Of a DNA stretch of 64,000 nucleotides, positions 8,876-17,123 are shown piece after piece. The notes under the pieces were generated by a model, which ran no database searches, had not been told where the DNA came from, and was given only the letters and a program-made list of their open reading frames with translations. Both the position numbers and the translations under genes were made by a program. This DNA is from Gemmatimonadaceae bacterium (GTDB lineage Bacteria > Gemmatimonadota > Gemmatimonadetes > Gemmatimonadales > Gemmatimonadaceae), in NCBI GenBank assembly GCA_019694735.1, contig JAIBBJ010000126.1, positions 45,776 to 109,775 on the forward strand, read 5' to 3'. Numbering within the stretch: position 1 is the first letter of the stretch; each line of letters opens with the position of its first letter.

Positions 8876-9046
8876 ATGTACAAGATCTGGCAGGGCGCCG
8901 ATCCTCGGCTGACGCTCGCAGGACTGGGCTTCTTCCTCGGATGCCTGGCGATGGTGATCCACATCTTCGCCTTCAGCGTGATCGGGTATCCGAAGACCAC
9001 GAAGGCGAAGTACAACCCGCCGGCGGTCGCGTCCGCGCTTCGCTGA
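8876..9046 (+). CDS. Light-harvesting antenna alpha polypeptide, divergent copy
   Basis: A 56-residue antenna alpha-type protein: N-terminal MYKIWQGADPRLT, one transmembrane helix with the ligand His in CLAMVIHIFAFS, then a polar tail GYPKTTKAKYNPP. It departs from classical LH1 alpha, which the next gene resembles closely, and the post-helix region is more like LH2-type alpha. GAGGAG precedes the ATG. In Gemmatimonas phototrophica the reaction centre is surrounded by an inner LH1 ring and an outer LHh ring; this gene is a reasonable candidate for the outer-ring alpha, but that assignment is inference. Confidence 0.85.
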   Translation: MYKIWQGADPRLTLAGLGFFLGCLAMVIHIFAFSVIGYPKTTKAKYNPPAVASALR

Positions 9047-9082
9047 CCTGAACCGCTCGTCCGACTGAGGGTCGTTGGTGTC

Positions 9083-9107
9083 GGGTGCGTCGTTCCCGGG
9101 CGCACCC
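9083..9107 (+). other. Intercistronic hairpin between the two alpha genes
   Basis: GGGTGCG (9083-9089) pairs perfectly with CGCACCC (9101-9107) around an 11-nt loop in the 110-bp gap. Such hairpins in puf mRNA act as stability or processing elements that set antenna stoichiometry; that role is inferred here. Confidence 0.5.
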
Positions 9108-9156
9108 GCCCCATCGCCCGAGGTCACGGGACCCATTTCCTCACGAGGAATTCTGT

Positions 9157-9372
9157 ATGCACCGCATCTGGTTGGCGTTCGACCCGCGCCGCGTCATGGT
9201 GGCCCTCACGGGCTTCCTCGCGGTGCTGGCGCTGTTGATCCACTTCATCCTGCTCAGCTCGAACCGGTTCTCGTGGATCGAGAACGGGACGCTGCCGGCG
9301 GCCTCGGCCCCGGTGGGCGCCTCGTCCCCGGTCGCTGCCGCCGAGATGGCGCCGCTTCCGGCGGGCCGGTAA
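9157..9372 (+). CDS. pufA: Light-harvesting 1 alpha polypeptide
   Basis: A 71-residue antenna protein with a classical LH1 alpha core: [20 protein letters not shown], hydrophobic helix, ligand His in [15 protein letters not shown]. After the core there is an unusual tail of about 25 residues rich in Ala, Pro and Ser, ending LPAGR, which should be periplasmic. The ATG at 9157 follows GAGGAA. It lies between the divergent alpha gene and pufL, with hairpins on both sides. Confidence 0.93.
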   Translation: MHRIWLAFDPRRVMVALTGFLAVLALLIHFILLSSNRFSWIENGTLPAASAPVGASSPVAAAEMAPLPAGR

Positions 9373-9387
9373 GCAGTTCCCGGGAAT

Positions 9388-9440
9388 GGTGGCGCGGGGC
9401 CGGGGCACCGGAACGACGATGCCTCGTCCCCCCCACCACC
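9388..9440 (+). other. Long imperfect hairpin between pufA and pufL
   Basis: GGTGG at 9388-9392 pairs with CCACC at 9436-9440, and the inner G/C-rich arms continue pairing (for example GGGGCA with TGCCTC) with a few mismatches around a central loop near 9407-9418. In purple bacteria a structure at this position blocks 3' exonucleases and raises pufBA mRNA above pufLM; the same role is inferred here. Confidence 0.6.
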
Positions 9441-9507
9441 TCCCGTCGGATCGCCGGTCGCGTCTGCCGGCGTGAAAGCACAGACGCCTCTCTCGGAGAA
9501 CTTCGCG

Positions 9508-10332
9508 ATGGCGATGCTCAGTTTTGAAAAGAAGTACCGGGTGCGCGGGGGGACGCTGCTGGGCGGGGACCTGTTCGATTTCTGGTTCGGGCCCTTCTAT
9601 GTCGGCTTCTTCGGCGTCACCACGGTCTTCTTCACGGCCCTCGGTACGCTCCTGATCATCTATGGGGCGGCGATCGGGCCGACCTGGAACATCTGGCAGA
9701 TCAACATCGCACCCCCGGACCTGAAGTACGGCCTCGGCTTCGCGCCGCTCGCCGAAGGGGGACTCTGGCAGCTCATCACCATCTGTGCGGTCGGCGCGTT
9801 CGGTTCGTGGGCGCTCCGGCAGGCAGAGATCTCGCGCAAGCTCGGGATGGGGATGCACATCCCCTGGGCGTTCTCGGTGGCGGTCCTCGCCTACGTGACG
9901 CTCGTCGTGATCCGGCCGCTGCTGCTCGGCGCCTGGGGACACGGCTTCCCCTACGGGATCTTCTCGCACCTCGATTGGGTGTCGAACGTCGGGTACCAGT
10001 ACCTGCACTTCCACTACAATCCGGCGCACATGATCGCCATCACCTTCTTCTTCACCAACGCGCTCGCCTTGGCGATGCACGGGTCGCTGATCCTGTCGGT
10101 GACCAATCCGAAGAAGGGGGAGCCGGTCAAGACCAGCGAGCACGAGAACGTCTTCTTCCGTGACTTCCTCGGCTACTCGATCGGCGCGATCGGCATCCAC
10201 CGGCTCGGCCTCTTCCTCGCGCTCAGCGCGGCGTTCTGGAGTGCGGTCTGCATCATCATCTCCGGCCCGCTCTGGACGAAGGGATGGCCCGAATGGTGGG
10301 GCTGGTGGCTCAACCTTCCCATCTGGCGCTAG
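9508..10332 (+). CDS. pufL: Photosynthetic reaction centre L subunit
   Basis: A 274-residue integral membrane protein with five helices that binds the special pair, accessory pigments and quinones together with PufM. Signature segments: [33 protein letters not shown] at the N-terminus, [44 protein letters not shown] with the special-pair and iron-ligand histidines, and [13 protein letters not shown] start at the ATG before [10 protein letters not shown], with GGAG 9 nt upstream; the frame extends 12 codons further without family resemblance. pufM follows after 9 bp. Confidence 0.97.
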   Translation: MAMLSFEKKYRVRGGTLLGGDLFDFWFGPFYVGFFGVTTVFFTALGTLLIIYGAAIGPTWNIWQINIAPPDLKYGLGFAPLAEGGLWQLITICAVGAFGSWALRQAEISRKLGMGMHIPWAFSVAVLAYVTLVVIRPLLLGAWGHGFPYGIFSHLDWVSNVGYQYLHFHYNPAHMIAITFFFTNALALAMHGSLILSVTNPKKGEPVKTSEHENVFFRDFLGYSIGAIGIHRLGLFLALSAAFWSAVCIIISGPLWTKGWPEWWGWWLNLPIWR

Positions 10333-10341
10333 GAGAGATCC

Positions 10342-11421
10342 ATGCTCGAATACCAGAATCTCTTCACTCGCGTCCAGATCCGGCACGCGCCGGACCCCGG
10401 GCTCCCGATCGAGCAGTCGCTCGGCCGGCGCTACGGCGAGGGGACGTTCAGCTACTGGATGGGCAAGCTCGGTGACGCCCAGATCGGCCCGATCTACCTG
10501 GGCCCGTGGGGCGTGCTGTCCCTCATGTTCGGCTTCGTGGCCATCGAGGTCATCGGCCTGAACTTCTTCAAGCAGGTGGGGTGGAGCCCCATCGAGTTCG
10601 TGCGCCAGCTCCCCTGGCTCGCCCTCGAACCGCCGTCCCCCGAGTACGGGTTGCACATCCCGCCGCTCGCCAAGGGCGGCTGGTACCTCATCGCGGGGTT
10701 CTTCCTCACGATGAGCATCCTGCTCTGGTGGGTGCGGACCTACACGCGCGCCCGCGCCCTCGGCATGGGCACGCACCTCGCCTGGGCCTTCGGGTCGGCG
10801 ATCTTCCTCTACCTCTCCTTCTTCTTCCAGCCGCTGCTCGTCGGGAGCTGGAGCGAGATGGTGCCGTTCGGGATCTTCGCCCACCTCGACTGGACCTCGG
10901 CGTTCTCGATCCGCTACGGCAACCTGTACTACAACCCGTTCCACGCGCTCTCGATCGCCTTCCTGTACGGGTCGGCGGTGCTGTTCGCGATGCACGGGGC
11001 CACGATCCTCGCGGTGAGCCGCCTCGGCGGCGAACGCGAGATCGAGCAGATCACCGACCGCGGCACCGCCGCGGAACGCTCGGCGATCTTCTGGCGCTGG
11101 ACGATGGGCTGGAATGCCACGATGGAGTCGATCCATCGCTGGGCGTGGTGGTTCGCCGTGCTGGTGACCTTCACCGGCGGCATCGGCATCCTCCTCACCG
11201 GCACCGTCGTCGACAACTGGTACCTCTGGGCGGTCAAGCACGGCGTCGCCCCGCAGTACCCGGCGCAGAACGTCCTCACCCCGGAGCAGCTCGAGAAGCT
11301 CCGCGGGCAGTACGCCGGCCGGCTGCAGAACGGCTTCCCGACGTACACGGTCCCGGCGCCGACCGCGCCCGTGGACACCACCACTTCCGCGCCGGCGGTC
11401 CCGCCGACGGGAGGGAACTGA
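10342..11421 (+). CDS. pufM: Photosynthetic reaction centre M subunit, with extended C-terminus
   Basis: A 359-residue type II reaction-centre core subunit. It shows [12 protein letters not shown] at the N-terminus, [30 protein letters not shown] with conserved histidines, and [19 protein letters not shown] with the His that ligates the non-haem iron. Usual length is about 305-325 residues; the excess lies in a periplasmic C-terminal tail rich in Pro, Ala and Thr, including TAPVDT, a hexapeptide also present in the PufC tail. pufC begins 2 bp after the stop. Confidence 0.97.
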   Translation: MLEYQNLFTRVQIRHAPDPGLPIEQSLGRRYGEGTFSYWMGKLGDAQIGPIYLGPWGVLSLMFGFVAIEVIGLNFFKQVGWSPIEFVRQLPWLALEPPSPEYGLHIPPLAKGGWYLIAGFFLTMSILLWWVRTYTRARALGMGTHLAWAFGSAIFLYLSFFFQPLLVGSWSEMVPFGIFAHLDWTSAFSIRYGNLYYNPFHALSIAFLYGSAVLFAMHGATILAVSRLGGEREIEQITDRGTAAERSAIFWRWTMGWNATMESIHRWAWWFAVLVTFTGGIGILLTGTVVDNWYLWAVKHGVAPQYPAQNVLTPEQLEKLRGQYAGRLQNGFPTYTVPAPTAPVDTTTSAPAVPPTGGN

Positions 11422-11423
11422 CC

Positions 11424-12503
11424 ATGACGCCCCTCTCGAAGCTGGGCCTCGCCGGCGTGGTGCTCCTCGCCACCGGCTGCCAGTTCTTCGCCACGAAGGA
11501 CCGGGACGTGGTGCAGAAGGGCTACCGCGGCACGGCGATGGAGGTCAACTATGTCGCGGCGACGCAGGCGTCCGCGATGGCGGACCTCGCCAAGAAGCTG
11601 CCGCCGATCCTGCCGCCGATCACCGGGGACCAGCCCCCGGGCCCGTCGCCGTGGAAGAACGTGCAGGTGCTGACCGACGTGTCGACGGGCGAGTTCAACC
11701 GCACGATGATCTCGATGGCGACGTGGGTCGCGGGCGGCGCGGGCAACTGCGCCTACTGCCACAACCTCGCCGATCTCGCGTCCGACACGTTCCCCGACGG
11801 CAAGGCCATCTACACCAAGGCCGTCGCCCGCCGGATGATCCAGATGACCCGCAACATCAACACCAACTGGGTCGACCACGTCGGCAACACCGGCGTGACC
11901 TGCTACACCTGCCACATGGGCAAGCCGCTCCCGAACGGCCTCTGGTTCTATACCAACGAGAACCAGATCCTGCGACACTACCTCGACGGCCAAGGGGCCC
12001 GCGTCGTCTCCCAGACGATCGCCCCCTCGAACGCCAACCGCTCGAGCGTGAAGCAGACGGAGTGGACCTGGGCGCTGATGATCAGCCAGTCGAAGTCGCT
12101 CGGGGTCAATTGCACCTTCTGCCACAACACCCGGCAGTTCTCCAGCTGGGAACAGGCGCCGGCGCAGCGCGTCACGGCGTACGCGGGCATCCTGATGCTC
12201 CGCGACCTCAACACGAACTACCTGGCACCGCTCGCCGGCACGTACCACCCGTCGCGCCTCGGCCCGATGGGCGACGCGCCGAAGGCGCAGTGCCTGACCT
12301 GCCACAACGGGGTCTACAAGCCGCTCTACGGGCTGCAGATGGCCAAGCACTATCCGGCCCTCTGGGGCACGCGGACCGACTGGACGAGCCCGCTGCCGCC
12401 GAAGTTCACCACGCCGGTCGCCGCGACGGCCCCGGTGGACACGTCGGCGATGCCGATCGACACCGCGGCCACGGCCGCGCCGCCAGCGACGCGCATGCCC
12501 TGA
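11424..12503 (+). CDS. pufC: Reaction-centre tetrahaem cytochrome c subunit
   Basis: A 359-residue periplasmic lipoprotein that re-reduces the oxidised special pair. It starts with a signal peptide ending in LLATGC (lipobox, Cys about residue 19), and has four CXXCH haem sites: CAYCH, CYTCH, CTFCH and CLTCH. Methionines in MISMATWV, RRMIQM and YAGILML are placed as axial ligands in the family. The C-terminus has an Ala/Pro/Thr-rich tail with TAPVDT. GGGAGGG precedes the ATG. It is the last gene of the puf operon. Confidence 0.96.
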   Translation: MTPLSKLGLAGVVLLATGCQFFATKDRDVVQKGYRGTAMEVNYVAATQASAMADLAKKLPPILPPITGDQPPGPSPWKNVQVLTDVSTGEFNRTMISMATWVAGGAGNCAYCHNLADLASDTFPDGKAIYTKAVARRMIQMTRNINTNWVDHVGNTGVTCYTCHMGKPLPNGLWFYTNENQILRHYLDGQGARVVSQTIAPSNANRSSVKQTEWTWALMISQSKSLGVNCTFCHNTRQFSSWEQAPAQRVTAYAGILMLRDLNTNYLAPLAGTYHPSRLGPMGDAPKAQCLTCHNGVYKPLYGLQMAKHYPALWGTRTDWTSPLPPKFTTPVAATAPVDTSAMPIDTAATAAPPATRMP

Positions 12504-12557
12504 CGCGCGCCGGCGATGGCGGAGGCCGCGAGGGCGGCGGCGCAGGGGACAGGACGA

Positions 12558-12596
12558 GCGAAGGGGGCTTGGCGGATTCCGCCGAGCCCCCTTCGC
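12558..12596. terminator. Bidirectional terminator between pufC and puhC
   Basis: GCGAAGGGGGCT at 12558-12569 pairs with AGCCCCCTTCGC at 12585-12596, with an inner GGCGG/CCGCC stem and a 3-nt ATT loop. A 17-bp near-perfect stem sits between the convergent puf and puh operons. There is no T-tract, as in the other hairpins of this window. Confidence 0.85.
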
Positions 12597-12614
12597 GCCT
12601 CCCGTCGGATCGCG

Positions 12615-13124
12615 TCAGCGCGCCGCGCCGAGGACCGTCCCGTCGCGGTCGAGCAGGGCCACGAAGCTGCGGACCTGCGTCGGACCGAACGAGCTGACCG
12701 CCACCCGCTGCTTCGTCAGCGGATCCTCGAGGGTGACACGGCCATCCTCCCACGCGGTGAGGAGGAACGGGGCATCGTGGGGCAACCGCGCCACGCGCCG
12801 CCGGTCGGCCAGCCCGCGCAGCGCGCCGCGCAGGAAGCCGTTGGTGCCCTGCGGCAGTGTCAGCGCGATCGCACCCGTGGTGCCGTCGCGCACGACGATG
12901 CCGCCGTCCGGCGCGTCGCTGAAGGCGAGCGGACGCTGCGCCACGGGCGTGCCGTAGCGGTCGGCGCTCTTGCCGAGCCCGAACTGCGAGGCCGCGACCG
13001 CGAGCCCGAAAGTCAGGACGGCCATCGCCACCGCCACCCGCAGCACGGGCTTCGGGGGCGCGAGTTGGTGCATCGCGGACTTCGATCCGGGTTCCGGCTC
13101 GAAATGGATCTCTGCGGAGCTCAT
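12615..13124 (-). CDS. puhC: Photosynthetic complex assembly protein PuhC
   Basis: A 169-residue membrane-anchored protein. After a short cytoplasmic N-terminus containing FEPEPGSKSAMHQLAPPKPVLR there is one transmembrane helix (about residues 25-45) and a periplasmic domain with RPLAFSDAPDGGIVVRDGTTG and NGFLRGALRGLADRRRVARL, a pattern typical of PuhC (L.F.D..DG.V.V.D). PuhC is needed for normal amounts of reaction centre-LH1 in Rhodobacter. It is the last gene of the long bchF-to-puhC operon, 7 bp after puhB. Confidence 0.85.
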   Translation of the reverse strand: MSSAEIHFEPEPGSKSAMHQLAPPKPVLRVAVAMAVLTFGLAVAASQFGLGKSADRYGTPVAQRPLAFSDAPDGGIVVRDGTTGAIALTLPQGTNGFLRGALRGLADRRRVARLPHDAPFLLTAWEDGRVTLEDPLTKQRVAVSSFGPTQVRSFVALLDRDGTVLGAAR

Positions 13125-13131
13125 CAGGACC

Positions 13132-13803
13132 TCAGGCGGACACGGGGGGGGCGACCACGGCGTCGGGCGCATCGGCGGGGACCGCGAGCACCGCCTCGCG
13201 GAGCACGGCGCCCACGCGGTCGGCATCCACGAGCCCACGCAGCAGCGGCTCAGGCCGGGAGAAGCTGAAGGGGCGGACATGCGGGAAGAGCACGAGCCAG
13301 GCGAGCCGCTCCTGCGTGCGAAGCTGCAGCGCGATCTGGCCGGTGCCGTCCGCGAACCGCTTCACCTTCGCCCCCTCGATGTAGCGGAGCGGCAGGTTCA
13401 CGGTGAGCGGCAGGATGATGCCGAGCCGGAGGACGAGCCGTCGGTCGGTCACGGCGTACGTCGCGCTCTGCGCGATCCAGCGGGCCAGGGCGCGCGCGCC
13501 GCCGATGACGAGCGCCGAGAGCGCGACCTGCACCGCGACGGTCGTCCAGAAGGCAGCGGTGGCGATCGTCGCGCGATTCGCCACCATCCACCACGCGATC
13601 ATGGACGCGAAGTAGGCGGCCAGCGGCCGCACGAACAGGAGGTGCCGCGCGAGCGCACGGGCATCGGGCGCACCCTGCCAACGGATGTGCTCCCCCGCCG
13701 GGAGCCATTCGTTCACGCCCAGCACGCGCTCCCGCGCCGGGACCGGCGCGCCCGTCCCGGGCACCGCCGGTCCCGCCAGGGGGTCCAGCACCGTCGTGGC
13801 CAC
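13132..13803 (-). CDS. puhB: Photosynthetic complex assembly protein PuhB
   Basis: A 223-residue membrane protein with EWLPAGEHIRWQGAPDARALARH at the N-terminus, three hydrophobic segments between about residues 55 and 115, then a PH-like domain containing YAVTDRRLVLRLGIILPLTVNLPLRYIEGAKVKRF (quoted by key parts). PuhB is a reaction-centre assembly factor. It starts with GTG two bases after the stop of the puhA cytoplasmic-domain gene. Confidence 0.88.
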   Translation of the reverse strand: MATTVLDPLAGPAVPGTGAPVPARERVLGVNEWLPAGEHIRWQGAPDARALARHLLFVRPLAAYFASMIAWWMVANRATIATAAFWTTVAVQVALSALVIGGARALARWIAQSATYAVTDRRLVLRLGIILPLTVNLPLRYIEGAKVKRFADGTGQIALQLRTQERLAWLVLFPHVRPFSFSRPEPLLRGLVDADRVGAVLREAVLAVPADAPDAVVAPPVSA

Positions 13804-13805
13804 GG

Positions 13806-14348
13806 TCAGATCCAGGGCTCGGCGCGCGCGGCGTCGGCGTAGAGGTGACCGCCGGCATAGTACGCCATGATGCGGTCCTCCTCGAGCAGCGTGATGCGGT
13901 CGTCACGCTTGGTCGTGGGGACGTTGGCGAACTGCGCGGCCGTGATGGCCTTCACGATCACGTGGTCGTTGCCCCAGAGGCCGAAGTGCGGCCACTGCAC
14001 ATACGGCGCCGGGAGAAGCTTGTGCGCCCCGCCCGCCGCGAGCTCGACCTCGTAGTACCGGACCTGCGGCTCCGAGCGGTCGACCCAGATGTCGACGATG
14101 GTGCCGGCGACGTTGCCGTCGCACGCCTTCACCGGGAGCCCGCGCGGGTCGGGGTCACCGGCGGCGACGGAGTAGCCCGGCGCGACGCGCATCGGGACGA
14201 TCTTCGCCTCGCCGTACGCCGTCAGGTCCGGCACATCCGCGCGCGCGGCCCACGCGGCCGGGCCGACGCCGTCCACCATCGGATCGCCGGTCGGCACCAT
14301 CGGCGAACCATTGAAGCCATCCACGGGCACTGCCTTGATGTCGGACAT
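13806..14348 (-). CDS. puhA: Reaction centre H subunit, cytoplasmic PRC-barrel part
   Basis: A 180-residue soluble protein matching the cytoplasmic part of PuhA: SPMVPTGDPMVDGVGPAAWA, ARADVPDLTAYGEAKIVPMR, GDPDPRGLPVKACDGNVAGTIVDIWVDRSEP, and the C-terminal ITLLEEDRIMAYYAGGHLYA. It lacks a transmembrane helix, which is encoded by the preceding frame. Its ATG overlaps that frame's stop (ATGA). A run of six G lies 8 nt before the ATG and could serve as a weak Shine-Dalgarno. One extra G in that run, or a -1 slip, would fuse both parts into a normal 246-residue PuhA. Confidence 0.9.
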   Translation of the reverse strand: MSDIKAVPVDGFNGSPMVPTGDPMVDGVGPAAWAARADVPDLTAYGEAKIVPMRVAPGYSVAAGDPDPRGLPVKACDGNVAGTIVDIWVDRSEPQVRYYEVELAAGGAHKLLPAPYVQWPHFGLWGNDHVIVKAITAAQFANVPTTKRDDRITLLEEDRIMAYYAGGHLYADAARAEPWI

Positions 14349-14551
14349 CAGTGGGTCCCCCCGTCAACGTGCTTGGTGACATGCAGGTATTCCTTCTTGG
14401 GGGGAACGGTCGGCCAGCCCTCACGCGGCCCCTGCGGCGAGTCGAGCGGGTAGCCCTCACGCTTGTCCTCGCGCCGCAGGTAGATCACGAGCCCGATGAA
14501 GAACGCCCAGAAGACGTACAGGGCGATCTGTGCCCCATCGATGTACTCCAT
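14348..14551 (-). CDS. puhA: Reaction centre H subunit, transmembrane part
   Basis: A 67-residue protein corresponding to the N-terminus of Puh[37 protein letters not shown] is the classic H-subunit anchor (quoted by key parts, [13 protein letters not shown] most diagnostic). It stops where a standard H subunit has a variable linker, and the cytoplasmic domain resumes in the next frame by an ATGA overlap. A strong GGAGGAGAGG Shine-Dalgarno precedes it. I recall that the H subunit of Gemmatimonas phototrophica was described as two polypeptides; if so this is a real split, otherwise a homopolymer error is possible. Confidence 0.88.
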   Translation of the reverse strand: MEYIDGAQIALYVFWAFFIGLVIYLRREDKREGYPLDSPQGPREGWPTVPPKKEYLHVTKHVDGGTH

Positions 14552-14584
14552 TGTCCCTCTCCTCCCCTGGATGACTTTCCGACG

Positions 14585-16039
14585 CTAGGCGGGCAGATCC
14601 GCCAAGCCGAACTCCCCGTCCGGGTCGCGACGGATCGCGCCCGACCGGACCAGCCGCACGAGGGGCCCGAGGGCCACCAGCGTGCCGAACAACAACAACG
14701 TCTCGAGGTGATAGACCGCGCTGTACGGGACGCTCGGGTCATTGAAGGCGTACGCGAGGTTCCCCGCCCGCACCTGCGTCGAGAGCCAGTCGCGGATGAG
14801 CCCAGCGGCGGCCATCGACAGCCCCTCGCAGGTGGCGAAGACCGCCCCCCACGCGCCCAGGGCGATGCCATACTGCGTCGCATCGCGCAACCCCATCGCC
14901 GCGCTCAGCGTCCCGACCGCGAAGAGCCCCTCCCCCGTCCCCATCAGGAACGTGCCCGCCGCGAACAGGGCGCTCGAGTGCAGCGGCGACGCGAAGATCA
15001 CGCAGATGAAGCTCACGACGCCGACCACCGCGCCGATGGCCGCGACCTTGATCGGGTCGTGCCAGCGCTCGAGCAGGCGCGCGGCGAGCACGAAGGCCAC
15101 GATCGCCCCCACCGCGGCGATGCCCGTGAGCGCGGTGGTCTGCGCCACGCTCCAGTGCAGGATCTCGCCGCCGTAGGGCTCGAGCAGGACATCCTGCATG
15201 TTGAAGGCGAAGAAGCCCATCCCCGTCGCGACGAGCAGCCGCACCGCATGGCCCCCGGCGATGAAGGTGCGCCAGGCATCGCGGAACGCCGGCCGTCGCT
15301 CTCCCTTCGCGTATGGCACGATGCCGCGCACCCGGGCCTCCTGCTTCCAGAGCGCCACCGAGTTCGTGACCAGCGTGAACACCGCGGCACCCTGGATCAC
15401 CTGGATGAGTCGGATCTGCTGGAAGTCGCGGAGCAATCCCCCGAGCACCACGGCGCTGGCCGTCGCGCCGACGAGCATCATCAGGTACATCAGCGCCACG
15501 ACGCGCGGGCGCTTCGCCTCGTCGGCGAGGTCGGTGGCGAGGGCGAGGCCGCTGGTCTGGACGGTGTGCGCGCCCGCGCCGACCAGGAAGAAGGCGAGCG
15601 CCGAGCCCACGTACGCGATCGATCGGTGACCCCAGGTCTGGTCCCCCGAGAGGAGGATCAGCGCGAACGGCATGATCGCGAGACCGCCGAACTGCAGCAG
15701 CGTCCCGCCCCAGATGTACGGCACGCGCCGCCAACCCAGGATGGAGCGGTGCGTGTCGGACCGGAAGCCGATGAGGGCGCGGAAGGGCGCCACCAGCAGC
15801 GGGATCGCGATCATCGCCGCGACGATGCTCGCCGGGACGCCAAGCTCGAGGATCATCACGCGGTTCAGCGTCCCGTAGAACAGCGTCGTCGCCATCCCCA
15901 CGGTGAGCTGGAAGAGGCTCAGCCGGAGGAACCGGGACAGCGGGACATCGGCCGTCGCGATGTCGGCGAACGGCATCCATCGCGGACCGAGGTACTGGAC
16001 GGTCCGCGTGATGAGCGAGGGCTGGCGCGGCGCGGTCAC
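14585..16039 (-). CDS. lhaA: LH1 assembly protein, PucC/LhaA family carrier
   Basis: A 484-residue twelve-helix protein of the BCD/PucC branch of the major facilitator superfamily, thought to deliver bacteriochlorophyll or antenna peptides during LH1 assembly. Seen: SLFQLTVGMATTLFYGTLNRVMILELGVP, PFRALIGFRSDTHRSILGWRRVPYIWGGTLLQFGG (key parts), ALATDLADEAKRPRVVALMYLMMLVG and AFNMQDVLLEPYGGEILHWSV. The position immediately upstream of puhA is typical for lhaA and separates it from the second family member at 29,611. Start is a GTG 4 bp after the acsF stop. Confidence 0.92.
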   Translation of the reverse strand: MTAPRQPSLITRTVQYLGPRWMPFADIATADVPLSRFLRLSLFQLTVGMATTLFYGTLNRVMILELGVPASIVAAMIAIPLLVAPFRALIGFRSDTHRSILGWRRVPYIWGGTLLQFGGLAIMPFALILLSGDQTWGHRSIAYVGSALAFFLVGAGAHTVQTSGLALATDLADEAKRPRVVALMYLMMLVGATASAVVLGGLLRDFQQIRLIQVIQGAAVFTLVTNSVALWKQEARVRGIVPYAKGERRPAFRDAWRTFIAGGHAVRLLVATGMGFFAFNMQDVLLEPYGGEILHWSVAQTTALTGIAAVGAIVAFVLAARLLERWHDPIKVAAIGAVVGVVSFICVIFASPLHSSALFAAGTFLMGTGEGLFAVGTLSAAMGLRDATQYGIALGAWGAVFATCEGLSMAAAGLIRDWLSTQVRAGNLAYAFNDPSVPYSAVYHLETLLLFGTLVALGPLVRLVRSGAIRRDPDGEFGLADLPA

Positions 16040-16043
16040 GGCA

Positions 16044-17120
16044 TCACCAGACGGGTTGCAGTCGGACGTTGGCCGGGAGCCGGTCGTGCCGGGCCGGGAG
16101 GAGCATCAGCCGCAGGAACGTGAGACCGTTGTCGAGCCGGGCGAGCGTCCCGCGCACCTTGCCGCCGAGGCCGCCGGCCGCGTCGGCGGCCGCGATCGTC
16201 CCCATGTTGCGGTGCATCCGTTCGAGCAGGGCCCAGAACCGCGGATTGTCCACGTCGATCGTCACCGGGAAGACCTGCTTCGCGATCTCGTTCGTGAGCC
16301 GGATGACCTTGCGGTCGAAGTCGTCCACGTCGAATCCGAGCGCATGGAAGAACGTCGTCCGGGCATGGTCCCGCACGTACATCGTGGCGAAGACGGCCAG
16401 CAGGAAGAAGCGGATCCAGACCTTGTTGAAGCCCTCGAGCGTATGCGGGTTGGCCCGCATCAGCACCGCGAACGCCTCGCCGTGCCGGAACTCGTCGTTG
16501 CACCAGTTCTCGAACCACTTGAAGATCGGGTGGAACCGGAACTCCGGGTGCTTCTCGAGCTGCCGGAAGATCGTGATGTAGCGCGCGTACCCGATCTTCT
16601 CGGAGAGGTACGTGGCGTAGTAGATGTACTTGGGCTTGAAGAACGTGTACTTCTTCGCCTTGGTCAGGAACGAGAGGTCCACGGCCACGTCGAAGTCGTT
16701 CAGCGTGTGGTTGATGAAGCCGGCATGGCGCCCCTCGTCGCGGCTCATGAAGCCGAACAGGTCGCGGATGTCCTTGTTCCTCACCCGCTTCTTGACCTCG
16801 GCGTAGAGGATGCACCCCGAGAACTCCGCGGTCACCGAGCTCACGAGGAACTCGACGAAGGCCTTGCGCAGCTCGGGATCCCAGCCGGTCCAGTCGAACG
16901 CCTCGAACTCCGGCGTGCGCTTGAAGTGGTCCTTGTTGGGGTCGCGCCGGAACTCGGCGACGAGTTCATCCCACTGCTCCCGCAACGCGGAGACGTCGAG
17001 ACGGTCGAGCTCGGCGAAGTCGGTCGTGTAGAAGCGCGGGTTGAGGACGGCGTCCTCGGTCGCGGCGCGCGTCGACTCGTTCACGTCGGTCACGGGCGGG
17101 GCCATCGTGGCATCGTACAT
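16044..17120 (-). CDS. acsF: Aerobic Mg-protoporphyrin IX monomethyl ester cyclase
   Basis: A 358-residue di-iron oxidative cyclase that forms ring E using O2. The two ferritin-like iron motifs are visible: [20 protein letters not shown] and [11 protein letters not shown], plus [20 protein letters not shown]. Typical length. No anaerobic counterpart bchE is in the window, so this organism probably makes pigment under oxygen. The ATG at 17120 has GAGGG 7 nt upstream. It directly follows a BciE-like gene and precedes lhaA by 4 bp. Confidence 0.96.
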   Translation of the reverse strand: MYDATMAPPVTDVNESTRAATEDAVLNPRFYTTDFAELDRLDVSALREQWDELVAEFRRDPNKDHFKRTPEFEAFDWTGWDPELRKAFVEFLVSSVTAEFSGCILYAEVKKRVRNKDIRDLFGFMSRDEGRHAGFINHTLNDFDVAVDLSFLTKAKKYTFFKPKYIYYATYLSEKIGYARYITIFRQLEKHPEFRFHPIFKWFENWCNDEFRHGEAFAVLMRANPHTLEGFNKVWIRFFLLAVFATMYVRDHARTTFFHALGFDVDDFDRKVIRLTNEIAKQVFPVTIDVDNPRFWALLERMHRNMGTIAAADAAGGLGGKVRGTLARLDNGLTFLRLMLLPARHDRLPANVRLQPVW

Positions 17121-17123
17121 GGC

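Noticed and set aside
9124..11241. 705-codon open frame on the minus strand opposite pufL and pufM
   Set aside because: Shadow of pufA-L-M; highly charged, no domain pattern, no ribosome-binding site.
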